DNA from: Alistipes sp.
GTDB lineage: Bacteria; Bacteroidota; Bacteroidia; Bacteroidales; Rikenellaceae
DNA length: 64,000 nucleotides
Reading direction: 5' to 3'
Assembly: GCA_017935185.1 (NCBI GenBank)
Contig: JAGBIC010000016.1
Coordinates: 1-64,000 of the forward strand
Positions 16,315 to 25,446 of this stretch are shown one piece after another. The position numbers and the translations under genes were made by a program. How positions within the stretch are numbered: position 1 is the stretch's first letter; every line of letters begins with the position of its first letter. The notes under the pieces were generated by a model, which searched no databases, was not told the origin of the DNA, and saw only the letters and a list, made by a program, of their open reading frames with translations.

Positions 16315-18720
16315 ATGTTTCTATCTGAACTGAAAACAGGCGAATCGGCCGTTGTGGTGAAGGTTTTGGGCCACGGCGGTTTCCGTCGTCGTATTCTTGA
16401 GATGGGCTTTGTCCGTGGTCAGCGTGTGGAGGCTGTGCTTAATGCTCCGCTGCGAGATCCGATAAAATACCGAATCATGGGTTATGAGGTTTCGTTGCGA
16501 CGCAGCGAGGCTGCCATGGTGCAGATTCTTACCACATATGAGGCTCACGGCATAGCAGGGCTCGCGGATGATGCCACCTCGCCCAATGATGATTATCAGC
16601 ACATTCTGAATGAGCGTATACGAGAGATAAATGTTGCGTTTGTGGGCAATCCCAATAGCGGCAAAACATCACTTTTTAATGCCTTGTCGGGTGGCCATGA
16701 GCATGTGGGAAATTACAGTGGCGTTACGGTGGATGCGAAGATGGGCTCGTTGAACTATAAAGGGTATAAAATCAATATCACCGACCTGCCCGGAACGTAT
16801 GCGCTGTCGGCCTACACCCCCGAGGAATTGTTTGTGCGTCGTCACCTGATTGAACAGATGCCCGATGTGGTTGTGAATGCTGTTGTGGCGTCGAATCTTG
16901 AACGCAACCTATATCTTACTACCGAGCTTATCGACCTGAATCCCAAGATGGTTGTAGCCTTGAGTATGTATGACGAGTTGGAGAACAGCGGAGCGAAGCT
17001 CGATTATGAGAAGCTGGGAATGATGATTGGTGTACCCATGGTGCCGGTGGTGGCTCGTGATGGGCGCGGTTTGGATAAGTTGCTCGATGAGATAATCATT
17101 ACATACGAAGGTCAAAATCCCAAGGTGCGCCATATCCATATCAACTACTCGATGACCATCGAGTCGGAGATTGCGCAGCTCTCTCGATTGATGAAGAGCA
17201 ATCTGGCTGAACTGCCCAACTGCTTCCCGCCAAGATATTGGGCGATAAAAATGTTGGAGGGCGATAAAAATGCCGAAATGATGTTGAGTTCGGCGGAGCA
17301 GTTCAAGCAGTGGAAGATGCAGAGTATCAAGGGGTCGGCGCGAATAATTACAGCATTGGGTGAAGATGTCGAAAGTGCCATTACCAACGAAAAATATGGT
17401 TTTATCGAAGGCGCTTTGGCCGAAACTTATACCCCTGGCGACGGCGATGATAAAAATGCCAAGACATCTATTATAGACCGCATTGTGACACACAAATATC
17501 TCGGTTTGCCGCTATTTATGCTGGTGATGTTTGTGATGTTCTGGGCAACCTTCACACTCGGCGCGTATCCTCAGGAGTGTATCGAGGTTCTGTTTACATG
17601 GGTCGGTTCGCTGGTGAGCAATCTGATGCAGCCCGGGCCGTTGCGCGATTTGTTGGTGGATGGTATTATCGGCGGTGTTGGTGCCGTGGCGGTATTTTTG
17701 CCTAATATATTGATTCTCTATCTGTTTATATCGCTTATGGAGGACTCGGGATATATGGCTCGTGCTGCCTTTATCATGGATAAATTGATGCACCTTGCAG
17801 GCTTGCACGGCAAGTCGTTTATACCGTTGGTGATGGGCTTCGGCTGTAATGTGCCGGCGATTATGGCGACACGAACAATTGAGAGCAGGAGCAGTCGCCT
17901 GATAACAATCCTTATAAACCCCTTTATGTCGTGTAGTGCGCGTCTGCCTGTCTTTATTTTGTTGGCGGGCACATTCTTCCCCGAACATGCGGGGGCGATG
18001 TTGTTTGCGATATATCTGTTTGGTGGCGTGGTGGCAATTTTGACAGCTCGAGTGCTGCGTAGGTTTATGTTTGGTGCAGATGAAACACCTTTTGTGATGG
18101 AGCTGCCACCCTATCGAATTCCTACCTTAAATGCTACTCTTCGTCATATGTGGGAGCGTAGTGAGCAGTATCTGAAAAAGATTGGCGGCCTGATTTTGGT
18201 TGCTGCCGTTATAATATGGTTCTTGAGTTATTATCCCCGCCCGCAGGATAGTGTCGTGGAGCCTTATACGATTGAAAATGTTGCAATGGCTGATATGTCG
18301 GCCACAGCTGCCGCACTCCAGTCGGAAAACTCGTATCTTGGGCGCATAGGAAAGGTGTGTGAGCCTGTGATGGAGCCGTTGGGTCTGGATTGGCGCGCAA
18401 GTGTGGCAATATTGTCGGGAGCTGCTGCAAAAGAGATTGTTGTTTCGACATTGGGCGTGCTCTATGCTGTGGATGATGCCGAGGAGGATAACGCTTCGCT
18501 CTCGCAGAAGTTGGTGGCGTCGGGTAATTATTCGCGTTCGGCGGCATTGGCGATGATGATATTTATATTGCTGTATTTCCCTTGTATTGCTACCGTAATG
18601 GCTATTGCACACGAGGCGGGTGGCTGGAAATGGGCACTGTTCTCTATTCTCTACAATACGCTGCTTGCATGGGCGCTGGCCTTTGTGGTGTATAGATTGG
18701 GGATATTGTTTGGAATGTAG
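16315..18720 (+). CDS. feoB: Ferrous iron transporter, FeoA-FeoB fusion
   Basis: An 801-aa inner-membrane Fe(II) transporter. Residues 1-75 form an SH3-like FeoA domain ('LKTGESAVVVKVLGHGGFRR'), fused to FeoB. The G domain has G1 GNPNSGKTS near 110, G2 GNYSGVT and G3 DLPG. The G4 motif reads ALSMYD with Ser217 where FeoB normally has Asn (ALNMxD), and the conserved 'VVDASN' reads 'AVVASN' (Val191 for Asp). About ten membrane segments with Gate motifs follow ('GFGCNVPAIMATRTIESR', 'AAKEIVVSTLGVL'). It starts an operon with a hemerythrin-like gene (21 nt) and a LuxR-type gene. Confidence 0.93.
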   Translation: MFLSELKTGESAVVVKVLGHGGFRRRILEMGFVRGQRVEAVLNAPLRDPIKYRIMGYEVSLRRSEAAMVQILTTYEAHGIAGLADDATSPNDDYQHILNERIREINVAFVGNPNSGKTSLFNALSGGHEHVGNYSGVTVDAKMGSLNYKGYKINITDLPGTYALSAYTPEELFVRRHLIEQMPDVVVNAVVASNLERNLYLTTELIDLNPKMVVALSMYDELENSGAKLDYEKLGMMIGVPMVPVVARDGRGLDKLLDEIIITYEGQNPKVRHIHINYSMTIESEIAQLSRLMKSNLAELPNCFPPRYWAIKMLEGDKNAEMMLSSAEQFKQWKMQSIKGSARIITALGEDVESAITNEKYGFIEGALAETYTPGDGDDKNAKTSIIDRIVTHKYLGLPLFMLVMFVMFWATFTLGAYPQECIEVLFTWVGSLVSNLMQPGPLRDLLVDGIIGGVGAVAVFLPNILILYLFISLMEDSGYMARAAFIMDKLMHLAGLHGKSFIPLVMGFGCNVPAIMATRTIESRSSRLITILINPFMSCSARLPVFILLAGTFFPEHAGAMLFAIYLFGGVVAILTARVLRRFMFGADETPFVMELPPYRIPTLNATLRHMWERSEQYLKKIGGLILVAAVIIWFLSYYPRPQDSVVEPYTIENVAMADMSATAAALQSENSYLGRIGKVCEPVMEPLGLDWRASVAILSGAAAKEIVVSTLGVLYAVDDAEEDNASLSQKLVASGNYSRSAALAMMIFILLYFPCIATVMAIAHEAGGWKWALFSILYNTLLAWALAFVVYRLGILFGM

Positions 18721-18741
18721 GAAAATTGATAAAATTCATAT

Positions 18742-19464
18742 ATGAACAGCTATAAAAAGGATGCAAACAATCAGGTGGTCTTCTCGAAGGATATGAAGCT
18801 CATCGAACTAATCGACGCCGACCATCATCTGTTGTCGGTGCTGATTCGATTGGATATTCAGCTGCCTTTCGGGGATGTCTCTGTTGAGGAGATATGTGAG
18901 CGCTATGATTTGTCGACAGAGGCATTTTTGATGATATGCAAGGTGTGTTCATTGTCGGATTATGAGCCTGAGATAGAGGGATCTGATATAAATCATATAA
19001 AGTTATTGTTGTCGTATCTGCGTTCCTCACACCGTTATTACCTTGAGTCGCTTTTGCCAACAATCGAGCATAGTGTCGATAAGGTGCTTGAGGGGTGTTT
19101 GCCACGCCAGAGCGAGATATTGCGTAAATTCTATGGCGATTATGCCGAGGAGGTGCGCAATCATTTGGCGTATGAGGATATGCATATATTCCCCTATGTT
19201 GAAAGTCTGATTAAGGGGGAATCAGCGACTCCCAGTCGGATGGGCGATTTTATGGAGGAGCATACCGATATCTGCGATAAGGTCGACGACATAAAGAGTA
19301 TTATAATTAAGTATCTGCCCGAGCAGTGCCTCACGAAAGATCGTAGCGATTTACTATATATGTTGTATGATATGCGCGACGACCTGACCAAGCATACGCT
19401 TATTGAATTGAAGATATTAACCCCTATGGTTCAAGCTTTGGAGAGGAGAGTGTGCAATGAGTAG
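18742..19464 (+). CDS. Hemerythrin-domain protein, RIC/YtfE-like
   Basis: A 240-aa soluble protein whose C-terminal 150 residues form a hemerythrin-like four-helix bundle. Candidate di-iron ligands are in 'SSHRYY', 'VRNHLAYEDMHIFPYV', 'EEHTDICDK' and 'TKHTLIELKIL' (His and Glu pattern of the family). An N-terminal region of about 70 residues resembles ScdA_N/DUF542 in predicted helices but lacks its Cys-Cys motif. RIC proteins repair iron centres after nitrosative or oxidative damage. The gene lies 21 nt after feoB and overlaps the next gene by 8 nt. That context fits iron handling; the exact role is inferred. Confidence 0.8.
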   Translation: MNSYKKDANNQVVFSKDMKLIELIDADHHLLSVLIRLDIQLPFGDVSVEEICERYDLSTEAFLMICKVCSLSDYEPEIEGSDINHIKLLLSYLRSSHRYYLESLLPTIEHSVDKVLEGCLPRQSEILRKFYGDYAEEVRNHLAYEDMHIFPYVESLIKGESATPSRMGDFMEEHTDICDKVDDIKSIIIKYLPEQCLTKDRSDLLYMLYDMRDDLTKHTLIELKILTPMVQALERRVCNE

Positions 19465-20050
19465 AAGTTACAAAATAGTCATCGTTGAACGCTCTGCAAT
19501 CATTGCCGAGGGGCTTAAATCAATTTTGAGCCATGGCCATGATTATGAGGTGGTGTGTGTGGTGGATAGCCTGCGTGCGCTGACCGAGCGTGCGTTTATG
19601 CTCGATATGGATGTTGTTGTGGTTGGCGCACAATCGTATGTCGAGGGTACGGCGTTGCGTTCGCTTCACGAAAAGATGAGTGGCGTAGCGTTGGTGTTGC
19701 TTGCAAGTGTTGTCAGAGAAGAGGATGTCATGCGGCAATTCGATAGCGTTATAAATATCTATGACAATCCGCAGCAGGTGGTCAAAAAACTCAATTCCGC
19801 CATTGAGCAGAGTCAGACAAACCCATATAGCGATAGCCATGAACTCTCGGAGCGTGAGCGAGAGGTGCTTATTCTTGTGGCGCAAGGCATGGCAAATAAA
19901 GAGATTGCCGACCGTCTGAATATATCGGTCCATACGGTTATGTCGCACCGCAAGAATATCACTCACAAAACGGGTGTGAAATCGGTGGCCGGCCTTACGG
20001 TGTATGCGCTGCTGAATAATCTGCTCGATCAGAATGATGTGGTGTTGTAG
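19457..20050 (+). CDS. LuxR-family regulator with degenerate receiver domain
   Basis: A 197-aa protein with an N-terminal receiver-like domain (about residues 5-115) and a clear NarL/LuxR HTH at about 135-190 (ELSEREREVLILVAQGMANK, then 'EIADRLNISVHTVMSHRKN'). The receiver lacks phosphotransfer residues: the acidic pair near residue 10 is Glu-Arg (IVIVERS), the phospho-acceptor strand ends VVVVGAQ without Asp, and the Thr/Lys positions are not obvious. It is therefore probably phosphorylation-independent. Its start overlaps the hemerythrin gene by 8 nt, so the two are translationally linked. Autogenous control of feoAB is possible but not shown. Confidence 0.85.
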   Translation: MSRSYKIVIVERSAIIAEGLKSILSHGHDYEVVCVVDSLRALTERAFMLDMDVVVVGAQSYVEGTALRSLHEKMSGVALVLLASVVREEDVMRQFDSVINIYDNPQQVVKKLNSAIEQSQTNPYSDSHELSEREREVLILVAQGMANKEIADRLNISVHTVMSHRKNITHKTGVKSVAGLTVYALLNNLLDQNDVVL

Positions 20051-20070
20051 TGGAGTATGGATGTTGAGAC

Positions 20071-20110
20071 AATGAAAATTCCGACCCCGCAAGGTCGGAA
20101 TTTTCATTTA
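20071..20110. terminator. Bidirectional terminator, feo operon versus metallohydrolase
   Basis: A perfect 16-bp stem (20071-20086 with 20093-20108) with A- and T-rich flanks. The stop codon of the minus-strand gene (20108-20110) touches the right arm. Confidence 0.85.
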
Positions 20111-21346
20111 TGCTTCATAAGGGCCATATATTGCTTTTATTCGCATCTGCTCGTCTTCGGCAGAGAGAATGTAGATTTTATATTTTCGGCCTTTGTCGTA
20201 GGCTTTTACCACAATATGACCCTGCTCGATAACTTTGTTGGTCCACTCCTCGCCTTGATGTTTCTGCATCTGCTCGGGCCATAGGTATTGGTGGAAGATT
20301 GTGCAGTCGCTCTTCGATAACATGCGTTTGAGGATTTTGGGTTGGGTGTGTTGCAGATCCCATGTGCAATTGATGTAGTGCTTTGCTTTTACGGCATCCA
20401 GAAAACCCTCAATCATCGAGTCGGCATATGCGTGGTGGTTGGATTTGCACACATCTACCTCACCGCACGCCTCGCCCGCTTTGGCCTCGAGGTAAACATA
20501 GTTGCCCTCGCTTTCATTAACACCCCAAGTCAGGTCACCGCCGGTGTAGTAGCTGAAGTTGCCGTAGTCGATTCTTATGGCCATGCTGCATGTGTTTTCG
20601 TTTAGGCTGCCCTCGATATTGCCCGGGTTGAGGTCGTAATATTTTGTTGTGGTGTTGCTTTTGCTATCCCAGACCTCGCCGGATGAGGCAAGGTTGCGAA
20701 TCGAGAATGAGCCGGCATATTTCTCGGGCTTGTGGCAGAGTGCAATCTGGTTTAGTGCGCCCACCTCGAATTTCTCTTGTTGCATACCGTATTTTGCGGC
20801 ATGATATTTCAGAAAAGCACGATAGTTCTCGATATGTGTGTCGCTTATGGGCTTTGGGTAGTTGTAGTTGGGGTAGCCGCGGTCGTAGGCCTTGCCAAAC
20901 TGAATCCACTCGCCAACTTGAGCTAATCCCACCAACTTGTAGTCGGGGTTTCGGCCCGATGTCATCTCGCCATTGGAGCTCATACTGCCCATGTGGTCTT
21001 CGTGAAAGTGCGATAACATCATGTAGTCCACCTTGTTTTTGTGGGGATTTACTCGCTCGATGTAACGTGCAACCCACTCTCCTGCGCGGCGTGAATTGTC
21101 GGGCATGGGCTTTGTCATGTATGGGAAAACTTCGTATGCAGGGTCGTGGTCGCCGGTGTCGATAAGCATGGAGGTGCCATCGGGAAGAATCAGGAAATTG
21201 GCTTCGCCATGACCGGTGTAGATGTGGTGAATATCCATCTCGCCGCTCTTCCATCCGCGGTATACATCACCGACCTGTTCGTTGCCGGAGCATGATAGTA
21301 ACAATACTCCGATAAGAGGTAAAAATCGTTTCATTACAAGTTTCAT
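20108..21346 (-). CDS. Metallo-beta-lactamase-fold lipoprotein (ComEC/Rec2 C-terminal-like)
   Basis: A 412-aa protein with an N-terminal lipoprotein signal (hydrophobic stretch then LLLSCSG; lipid-modified Cys near residue 19). The hydrolase fold shows 'HHIYTGHGEANFLILPDGTSM' in pieces, with 'LIDTGDHD', the metal motif HFHEDHMG near residue 113, and later 'YYTGGDLTWG' and 'KSNHHAY', resembling the extracellular domain of ComEC and related phosphodiesterase-like hydrolases. It is likely anchored outside the cytoplasm. Substrate is unknown; nucleic acid, phosphoester or lactone hydrolysis are possible. A second ATG four codons downstream (21334) is an equally good start. Confidence 0.8.
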   Translation of the reverse strand: MKLVMKRFLPLIGVLLLSCSGNEQVGDVYRGWKSGEMDIHHIYTGHGEANFLILPDGTSMLIDTGDHDPAYEVFPYMTKPMPDNSRRAGEWVARYIERVNPHKNKVDYMMLSHFHEDHMGSMSSNGEMTSGRNPDYKLVGLAQVGEWIQFGKAYDRGYPNYNYPKPISDTHIENYRAFLKYHAAKYGMQQEKFEVGALNQIALCHKPEKYAGSFSIRNLASSGEVWDSKSNTTTKYYDLNPGNIEGSLNENTCSMAIRIDYGNFSYYTGGDLTWGVNESEGNYVYLEAKAGEACGEVDVCKSNHHAYADSMIEGFLDAVKAKHYINCTWDLQHTQPKILKRMLSKSDCTIFHQYLWPEQMQKHQGEEWTNKVIEQGHIVVKAYDKGRKYKIYILSAEDEQMRIKAIYGPYEA

Positions 21347-21673
21347 TATTTAAAATTATGTGCTAAAATAAAGATAAATTGTGTTAAAAGCAAATTTGCT
21401 CCGTCAAATTGGTGCGTTTTTAAAAAATAATATTATCTTTGCAATTGTATAATGGTATGCAAATGGTAAATTATCTCTTCATATCACAAATCTATATGAT
21501 GGCCATGCGAATGTGCCGTTAGGCACGTTATATATTTTGGGCAGTCATGAGCAGTCCGGTGTCGATGACACAAATCCTATCCAATCAAAATTTAACGGTT
21601 TATTGAGTCGCACATTGTGTGTTAGTTTTATCTTTGTGATTGTGCGATATACAAGCGATAAATAACGAAAATT
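21347..21673 (+). promoter_or_regulatory. Intergenic region with two promoter candidates for metY
   Basis: This 327-nt gap has no open gene. Plus-strand TATCTTTG occurs at 21434-21441 and again at 21629-21636, both perfect -7 elements, giving leaders of about 225 or 33 nt. Minus-strand TATCTTTA at 21369-21376 may serve the lipoprotein gene. A small palindrome GTGCC-GTTA-GGCAC (21513-21526), a hairpin GTGTC-GAT-GACAC (21559-21571) and a 7-bp repeat TCGCACA/TGTGCGA flanking the second promoter are visible. I see no SAM-I, SAM-II or SAM-III core. Confidence 0.55.
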
Positions 21674-22957
21674 ATGTCAGATAAAAAACTACGTTTTGAA
21701 ACACGTCAGATACATGGCGGATATCATGTCGATCATACAGGTTCGCGAGGTGTGGCAATCTACCCTACTGCGGCCTACCACTTCAAGAGCTGCGATTATG
21801 CTGCAAAGCTCTTTGAGTTGAGCGAGGGTGGTAATATCTATACCCGCCTGCATAATCCCACAACAGCCGCTTACGAGGAGCGTGTGGCGTCGCTATACAA
21901 TGCTGTCGGAGCGTTGGCTGTATCGTCGGGAATGTCGGCAATCCTTATTACGGTAACAGCTCTGGCCAAGGCAGGTGAGAATATTGTAGCCTCACCTTTC
22001 TTATACGGCGGAACGTATAACCAATTCCGCATTTCGTTGCGCAATTTGGGCATTGAGTGCCGTATCGCAGCGAGCGAGCGTGCCGAGGATTTCGCTGCTT
22101 TGATTGACGAAAATACCAAGCTTATATATGCCGAGAGTATGGGTAATCCCACCTGCGATGTGCCCGATTTGGAGGCTCTCGCAGCACTTGCCAAGCGTGC
22201 AGATGTGCCATTTGTGGTTGATAACACGTTTGGTGCGGCAGGTTATCTGTGCAACCCTTTCGATTGGGGTGCAAATATCGTGGTGGACTCTGCTACAAAG
22301 TGGATTAACGGCCACGGAACGGCTATGGGCGGTATAATTGTGGATGGCGGTAACTATAATTGGGCAAATGGCAAATTCCCGCAGATAGATGGTCCGTCAG
22401 AGGGTTATCACGGCCTGAATATGTATAAAACCTTTGGCAATGCCGCCTTCATCGTCAAGTGCCGTGTTGACGGTTTGCGCGATTTCGGCTGCTGCCCCTC
22501 ATCGTTTGACAGCTATCTGATGATGATAGGCCTTGAGACATTGTCGTTGCGCGTGAAGCATGAGGTTGAGTCGGCATGGCGTTTGGCCGAATATTGTCGT
22601 AACCACCCCAAGGTCGAGCGTGTCAGCTTCGTGGGCTTTGAGGATCATAATGGTTACGAGAATGCCAAGAAATATTATCGCTACGGCTCGTCGAGTGTCT
22701 TTACAATCGAGCTGAAGGGCTCGCTTGAGAGTACCGTGCGTTTTGTCGAGGCTCTGAAACTGGCGGCCAACATGACCATGATCGGTGACTCTATTACTGT
22801 GGTTACCCACCCCGCTTCGACCACCCACAAGCAGCTGAGCGACGATGATTTGAAGGCTGCGGGAGTGACTCCTACCCTGTTGCGTATATCGCTAGGACTG
22901 GAGAATGTAGAGGATATTATCGATGATTTTGAACAGGCATTTGCAGCCGCAGAGTAA
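21674..22957 (+). CDS. metY: O-acetylhomoserine sulfhydrylase
   Basis: A 427-aa PLP enzyme of the Cys/Met metabolism family that makes homocysteine from O-acetylhomoserine and sulfide. Seen are 'FETRQIHGGYHVD' at the start, 'YTRLHNPT', 'VSSGMSAI', 'DNTFGAAGYLCNPFDWGA' and the PLP lysine in 'VDSATKWINGHGTAMGG'. Length near 430 aa, longer than MetB, favours MetY. It overlaps metX by one base (TAATG), and the neighbours hom and metX make its substrate. Confidence 0.93.
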   Translation: MSDKKLRFETRQIHGGYHVDHTGSRGVAIYPTAAYHFKSCDYAAKLFELSEGGNIYTRLHNPTTAAYEERVASLYNAVGALAVSSGMSAILITVTALAKAGENIVASPFLYGGTYNQFRISLRNLGIECRIAASERAEDFAALIDENTKLIYAESMGNPTCDVPDLEALAALAKRADVPFVVDNTFGAAGYLCNPFDWGANIVVDSATKWINGHGTAMGGIIVDGGNYNWANGKFPQIDGPSEGYHGLNMYKTFGNAAFIVKCRVDGLRDFGCCPSSFDSYLMMIGLETLSLRVKHEVESAWRLAEYCRNHPKVERVSFVGFEDHNGYENAKKYYRYGSSSVFTIELKGSLESTVRFVEALKLAANMTMIGDSITVVTHPASTTHKQLSDDDLKAAGVTPTLLRISLGLENVEDIIDDFEQAFAAAE

Positions 22958-23973
22958 TGACTGAATATTTCACATACGACAAACCTTTTCAGACCGAGAG
23001 TGGCGCTGTGCTGCCTTCGCTGACTATTGCCTACGATACTTTTGGCACACTCAACAGCGATAAGAGCAACGTTATATGGGTCTGCCATGCCCTTACGGCC
23101 AATTCCGATGTGGCCGATTGGTGGCCGCATACGGTTGAAGAGGGTTGTTTCCTCGACCCCGAGAAGTATTTCACCGTTTGCGCCAATTTCCTCGGCTCGC
23201 ATTATGGCACTACGGGCCCGCTGTCGGTAAACCCTGCTACGGGAGAGCCGTGGTATGGCGATTTTCCGTTGGTGACGGTGCGCGATATGGTGCGTTGCCA
23301 TCAGATTCTGGCCGAGCATTTGGGCATTGAGCGTGTGAAATTGCTTATCGGCAGCTCTATCGGCGGTTTTCAGTGCCTTGAGTGGTGCGTCATGCAGCCC
23401 GACTTTGCCGAGCGTGCGGCGTTTATCGCCACCACACCCCGAACAAAGCCATGGGCGTCAGCTTTCAACGAGTCGCAGCGCATGATAATGGAGGGCGACC
23501 CCACTTTCGGTGAGCGCAGCGCCGAGGCAGGCTTGAATGGCATGGCTACGGCACGCAGCTTGGCCCTGCTGAGCTATCGTGGCGGTATGGCCTACGACAA
23601 GACGCAGGAGGATGAAAACCCCAACGAGGCGAGCTTTAATCGCAGGGTGATGTCGTACCAGCGTTATCAGGGCGAGAAGCTGCGCCGACGATTCAACGCC
23701 TACTCCTACTATCGTCTTTCGCAGGCGGTGGACTCCCACAATCTGGGTCGCGGCCGCGGGCGTGTCGAGGATGTACTACAGCAAATCAGGGCAAAGAGCT
23801 TGGTTGTGGCCATCACCTCGGATATATTGTTCCCGCCCTCGGATCATAATATTCTGGTGGATAATATCCCCGATGTCGAGTACCACCTCATCGATTCCGA
23901 TTTCGGGCACGATGGTTTTTTGGTCGAGCATAAGCAGTTGAATGATATAATTTTAAACTTTTTGAAAGAGTAA
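22957..23973 (+). CDS. metX: Homoserine O-acetyltransferase
   Basis: A 338-aa alpha/beta-hydrolase-fold acyltransferase that activates homoserine with acetyl-CoA. The oxyanion region 'VCHALTANSDVADWW' is near residue 42, the nucleophile elbow is GSSIGGFQ, and the Asp and His of the triad are in 'ITSDILFPP' and 'SDFGHDGFL'. The elbow has Ile where most MetX have Met (GxSMGG). The start overlaps the metY stop (TAATG), so translation is coupled. Hom follows 18 nt later. Confidence 0.93.
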   Translation: MTEYFTYDKPFQTESGAVLPSLTIAYDTFGTLNSDKSNVIWVCHALTANSDVADWWPHTVEEGCFLDPEKYFTVCANFLGSHYGTTGPLSVNPATGEPWYGDFPLVTVRDMVRCHQILAEHLGIERVKLLIGSSIGGFQCLEWCVMQPDFAERAAFIATTPRTKPWASAFNESQRMIMEGDPTFGERSAEAGLNGMATARSLALLSYRGGMAYDKTQEDENPNEASFNRRVMSYQRYQGEKLRRRFNAYSYYRLSQAVDSHNLGRGRGRVEDVLQQIRAKSLVVAITSDILFPPSDHNILVDNIPDVEYHLIDSDFGHDGFLVEHKQLNDIILNFLKE

Positions 23974-23991
23974 ATAATAAAACAATAAGTT

Positions 23992-25182
23992 ATGAATGGA
24001 AAGAAACTAAATATCGGTCTGTTCGGCTTTGGCACCGTGGGCTGCGGTCTGTATGATGTGCTGAAGCGCATTGGCTCGAAAAATGTCGAGATAAAGCGTA
24101 TTTGCGTGCGTGATTTGTCGAAGCCGCGCTCTGTTGCGGCCGAGTTTACCGATAATCCTGACGATATTTTTAACGACCCCGATATAAACTTCATCGTTGA
24201 GCTGATTGATGATGCCGATGCGGCCTACACTATCGTAAAACGTGCCTTGCAGATGGAGATGCCTGTGGTGTCGGGCAACAAGAAGATGTTGGCGCACCAT
24301 ATCGAGGAGCTTATCGAGTTGCAGGCCCGCTATAATGTGGCGTTGCTTTACGATGCTTCGGCTTGCGGCAGTATCCCCGTCATCCGCAACCTCGAGGAGT
24401 ATTACGACAACGACCTGCTCACCTCGGTTAAGGGTATTTTGAATGGCTCGTCAAACTTCATCCTCTCGAAGATTTTCAACGAGAAGATGTCGTATGCCGA
24501 TGCGCTTAAGCTGGCGCAGGATTTGGGCTTTGCCGAGAGCAACCCCACGCTCGATATCGACGGCTGGGATTCGCTGTTTAAGTTGATTATCATCACCATC
24601 CATGCCTTTGGTCTGTATGTCGCTCCCGAGAAGATTTTCACCTATGGAATCTCGAATATGAACGACGACGATATCCGCTTTGCCAACGAGAAGGAGCGCC
24701 GCTTCAAGCTCGTGGCGCATGTCGAGAAGCTGAAGGACAATAAGCTGATTATGAGTGTCATGCCACAGCTTATTTCACGTAATAAATATATTTATAGCGT
24801 CGAGGACGAGTTCAACGGCGTGGTTATCAAGGGCCTGTTCTACGACAAGCAGTTTATGTTTGGTCGAGGTGCGGGAGCCTACCCCACCGGCTCGGCTGTG
24901 TTGAGCGATATCACCGCGTGTCTGTATGACTATAAGTATGAGTACAAGAAGCGCAACGACTCGCAGCTGCCGGTCTACACCACCGACCACTCGTTCCGTG
25001 TCTACTACCGCTATTCGGATTATGCCGATTTGGATTTGGTACACTTCGAGTCGGTTAGCGAGAATTATATCTCGGATGAGTATAAATATGTTGTCGGCCG
25101 TGTGTCGCTGCGTGACCTTCACGCCATTCAGGACGAGCTGCGTAAACGCAACGTCTTTATTGCGGCATATCCCAACGATTAG
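23992..25182 (+). CDS. hom: Homoserine dehydrogenase
   Basis: A 396-aa oxidoreductase that reduces aspartate semialdehyde to homoserine, the precursor for MetX. The Rossmann motif GLFGFGTVGCGL is at residues 9-20. The catalytic region has 'SGNKKMLAHH', 'YDASACGSIPVIRNL', 'ILNGSSNFIL' and 'AQDLGFAESNPTLDIDGWD' with the conserved Glu/Asp/Lys set. The C-terminal 80 residues are a divergent ACT-like segment ('VYTTDHSFRVYYR'). No aspartokinase domain is fused. It completes the metY-metX-hom operon, which ends in a terminator. Confidence 0.92.
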   Translation: MNGKKLNIGLFGFGTVGCGLYDVLKRIGSKNVEIKRICVRDLSKPRSVAAEFTDNPDDIFNDPDINFIVELIDDADAAYTIVKRALQMEMPVVSGNKKMLAHHIEELIELQARYNVALLYDASACGSIPVIRNLEEYYDNDLLTSVKGILNGSSNFILSKIFNEKMSYADALKLAQDLGFAESNPTLDIDGWDSLFKLIIITIHAFGLYVAPEKIFTYGISNMNDDDIRFANEKERRFKLVAHVEKLKDNKLIMSVMPQLISRNKYIYSVEDEFNGVVIKGLFYDKQFMFGRGAGAYPTGSAVLSDITACLYDYKYEYKKRNDSQLPVYTTDHSFRVYYRYSDYADLDLVHFESVSENYISDEYKYVVGRVSLRDLHAIQDELRKRNVFIAAYPND

Positions 25183-25205
25183 GCGCACTATCGGTCAAAA
25201 ACGAC

Positions 25206-25254
25206 ACAAGGCACGTGATGAAGTTCTGCTTCGTTCACGTGCCTTGTTTTTTTG
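25206..25254 (+). terminator. Intrinsic terminator of the metY-metX-hom operon
   Basis: Perfect 13-bp stem (25206-25218 with 25235-25247) followed by a T-tract reaching 25254. Confidence 0.88.
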
Positions 25255-25313
25255 TTGTATGGGGGGATGACGTTGTATAAGGCAAAAAACTCTCTTACAT
25301 GCCTAAAACAGAA

Positions 25314-25345
25314 TCACCCCTGCCAAACTCTTTTGGCAGGGGTGA
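25314..25345 (-). terminator. Hairpin downstream of the fimbria-like operon
   Basis: A perfect 14-bp inverted repeat (25314-25327 with 25332-25345) lies about 100 nt past the stop of the minus-strand surface protein gene. The following minus-strand sequence is only moderately U-rich. Confidence 0.6.
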
Positions 25346-25446
25346 AATCGTATAAATAAGACTTGTCCAACTTTTTGAAATATTCTCTGAAAATTACATG
25401 ACGTATTGCGTTAATAACATCAGAGAAAAATCAAAAATAGTAGTAA

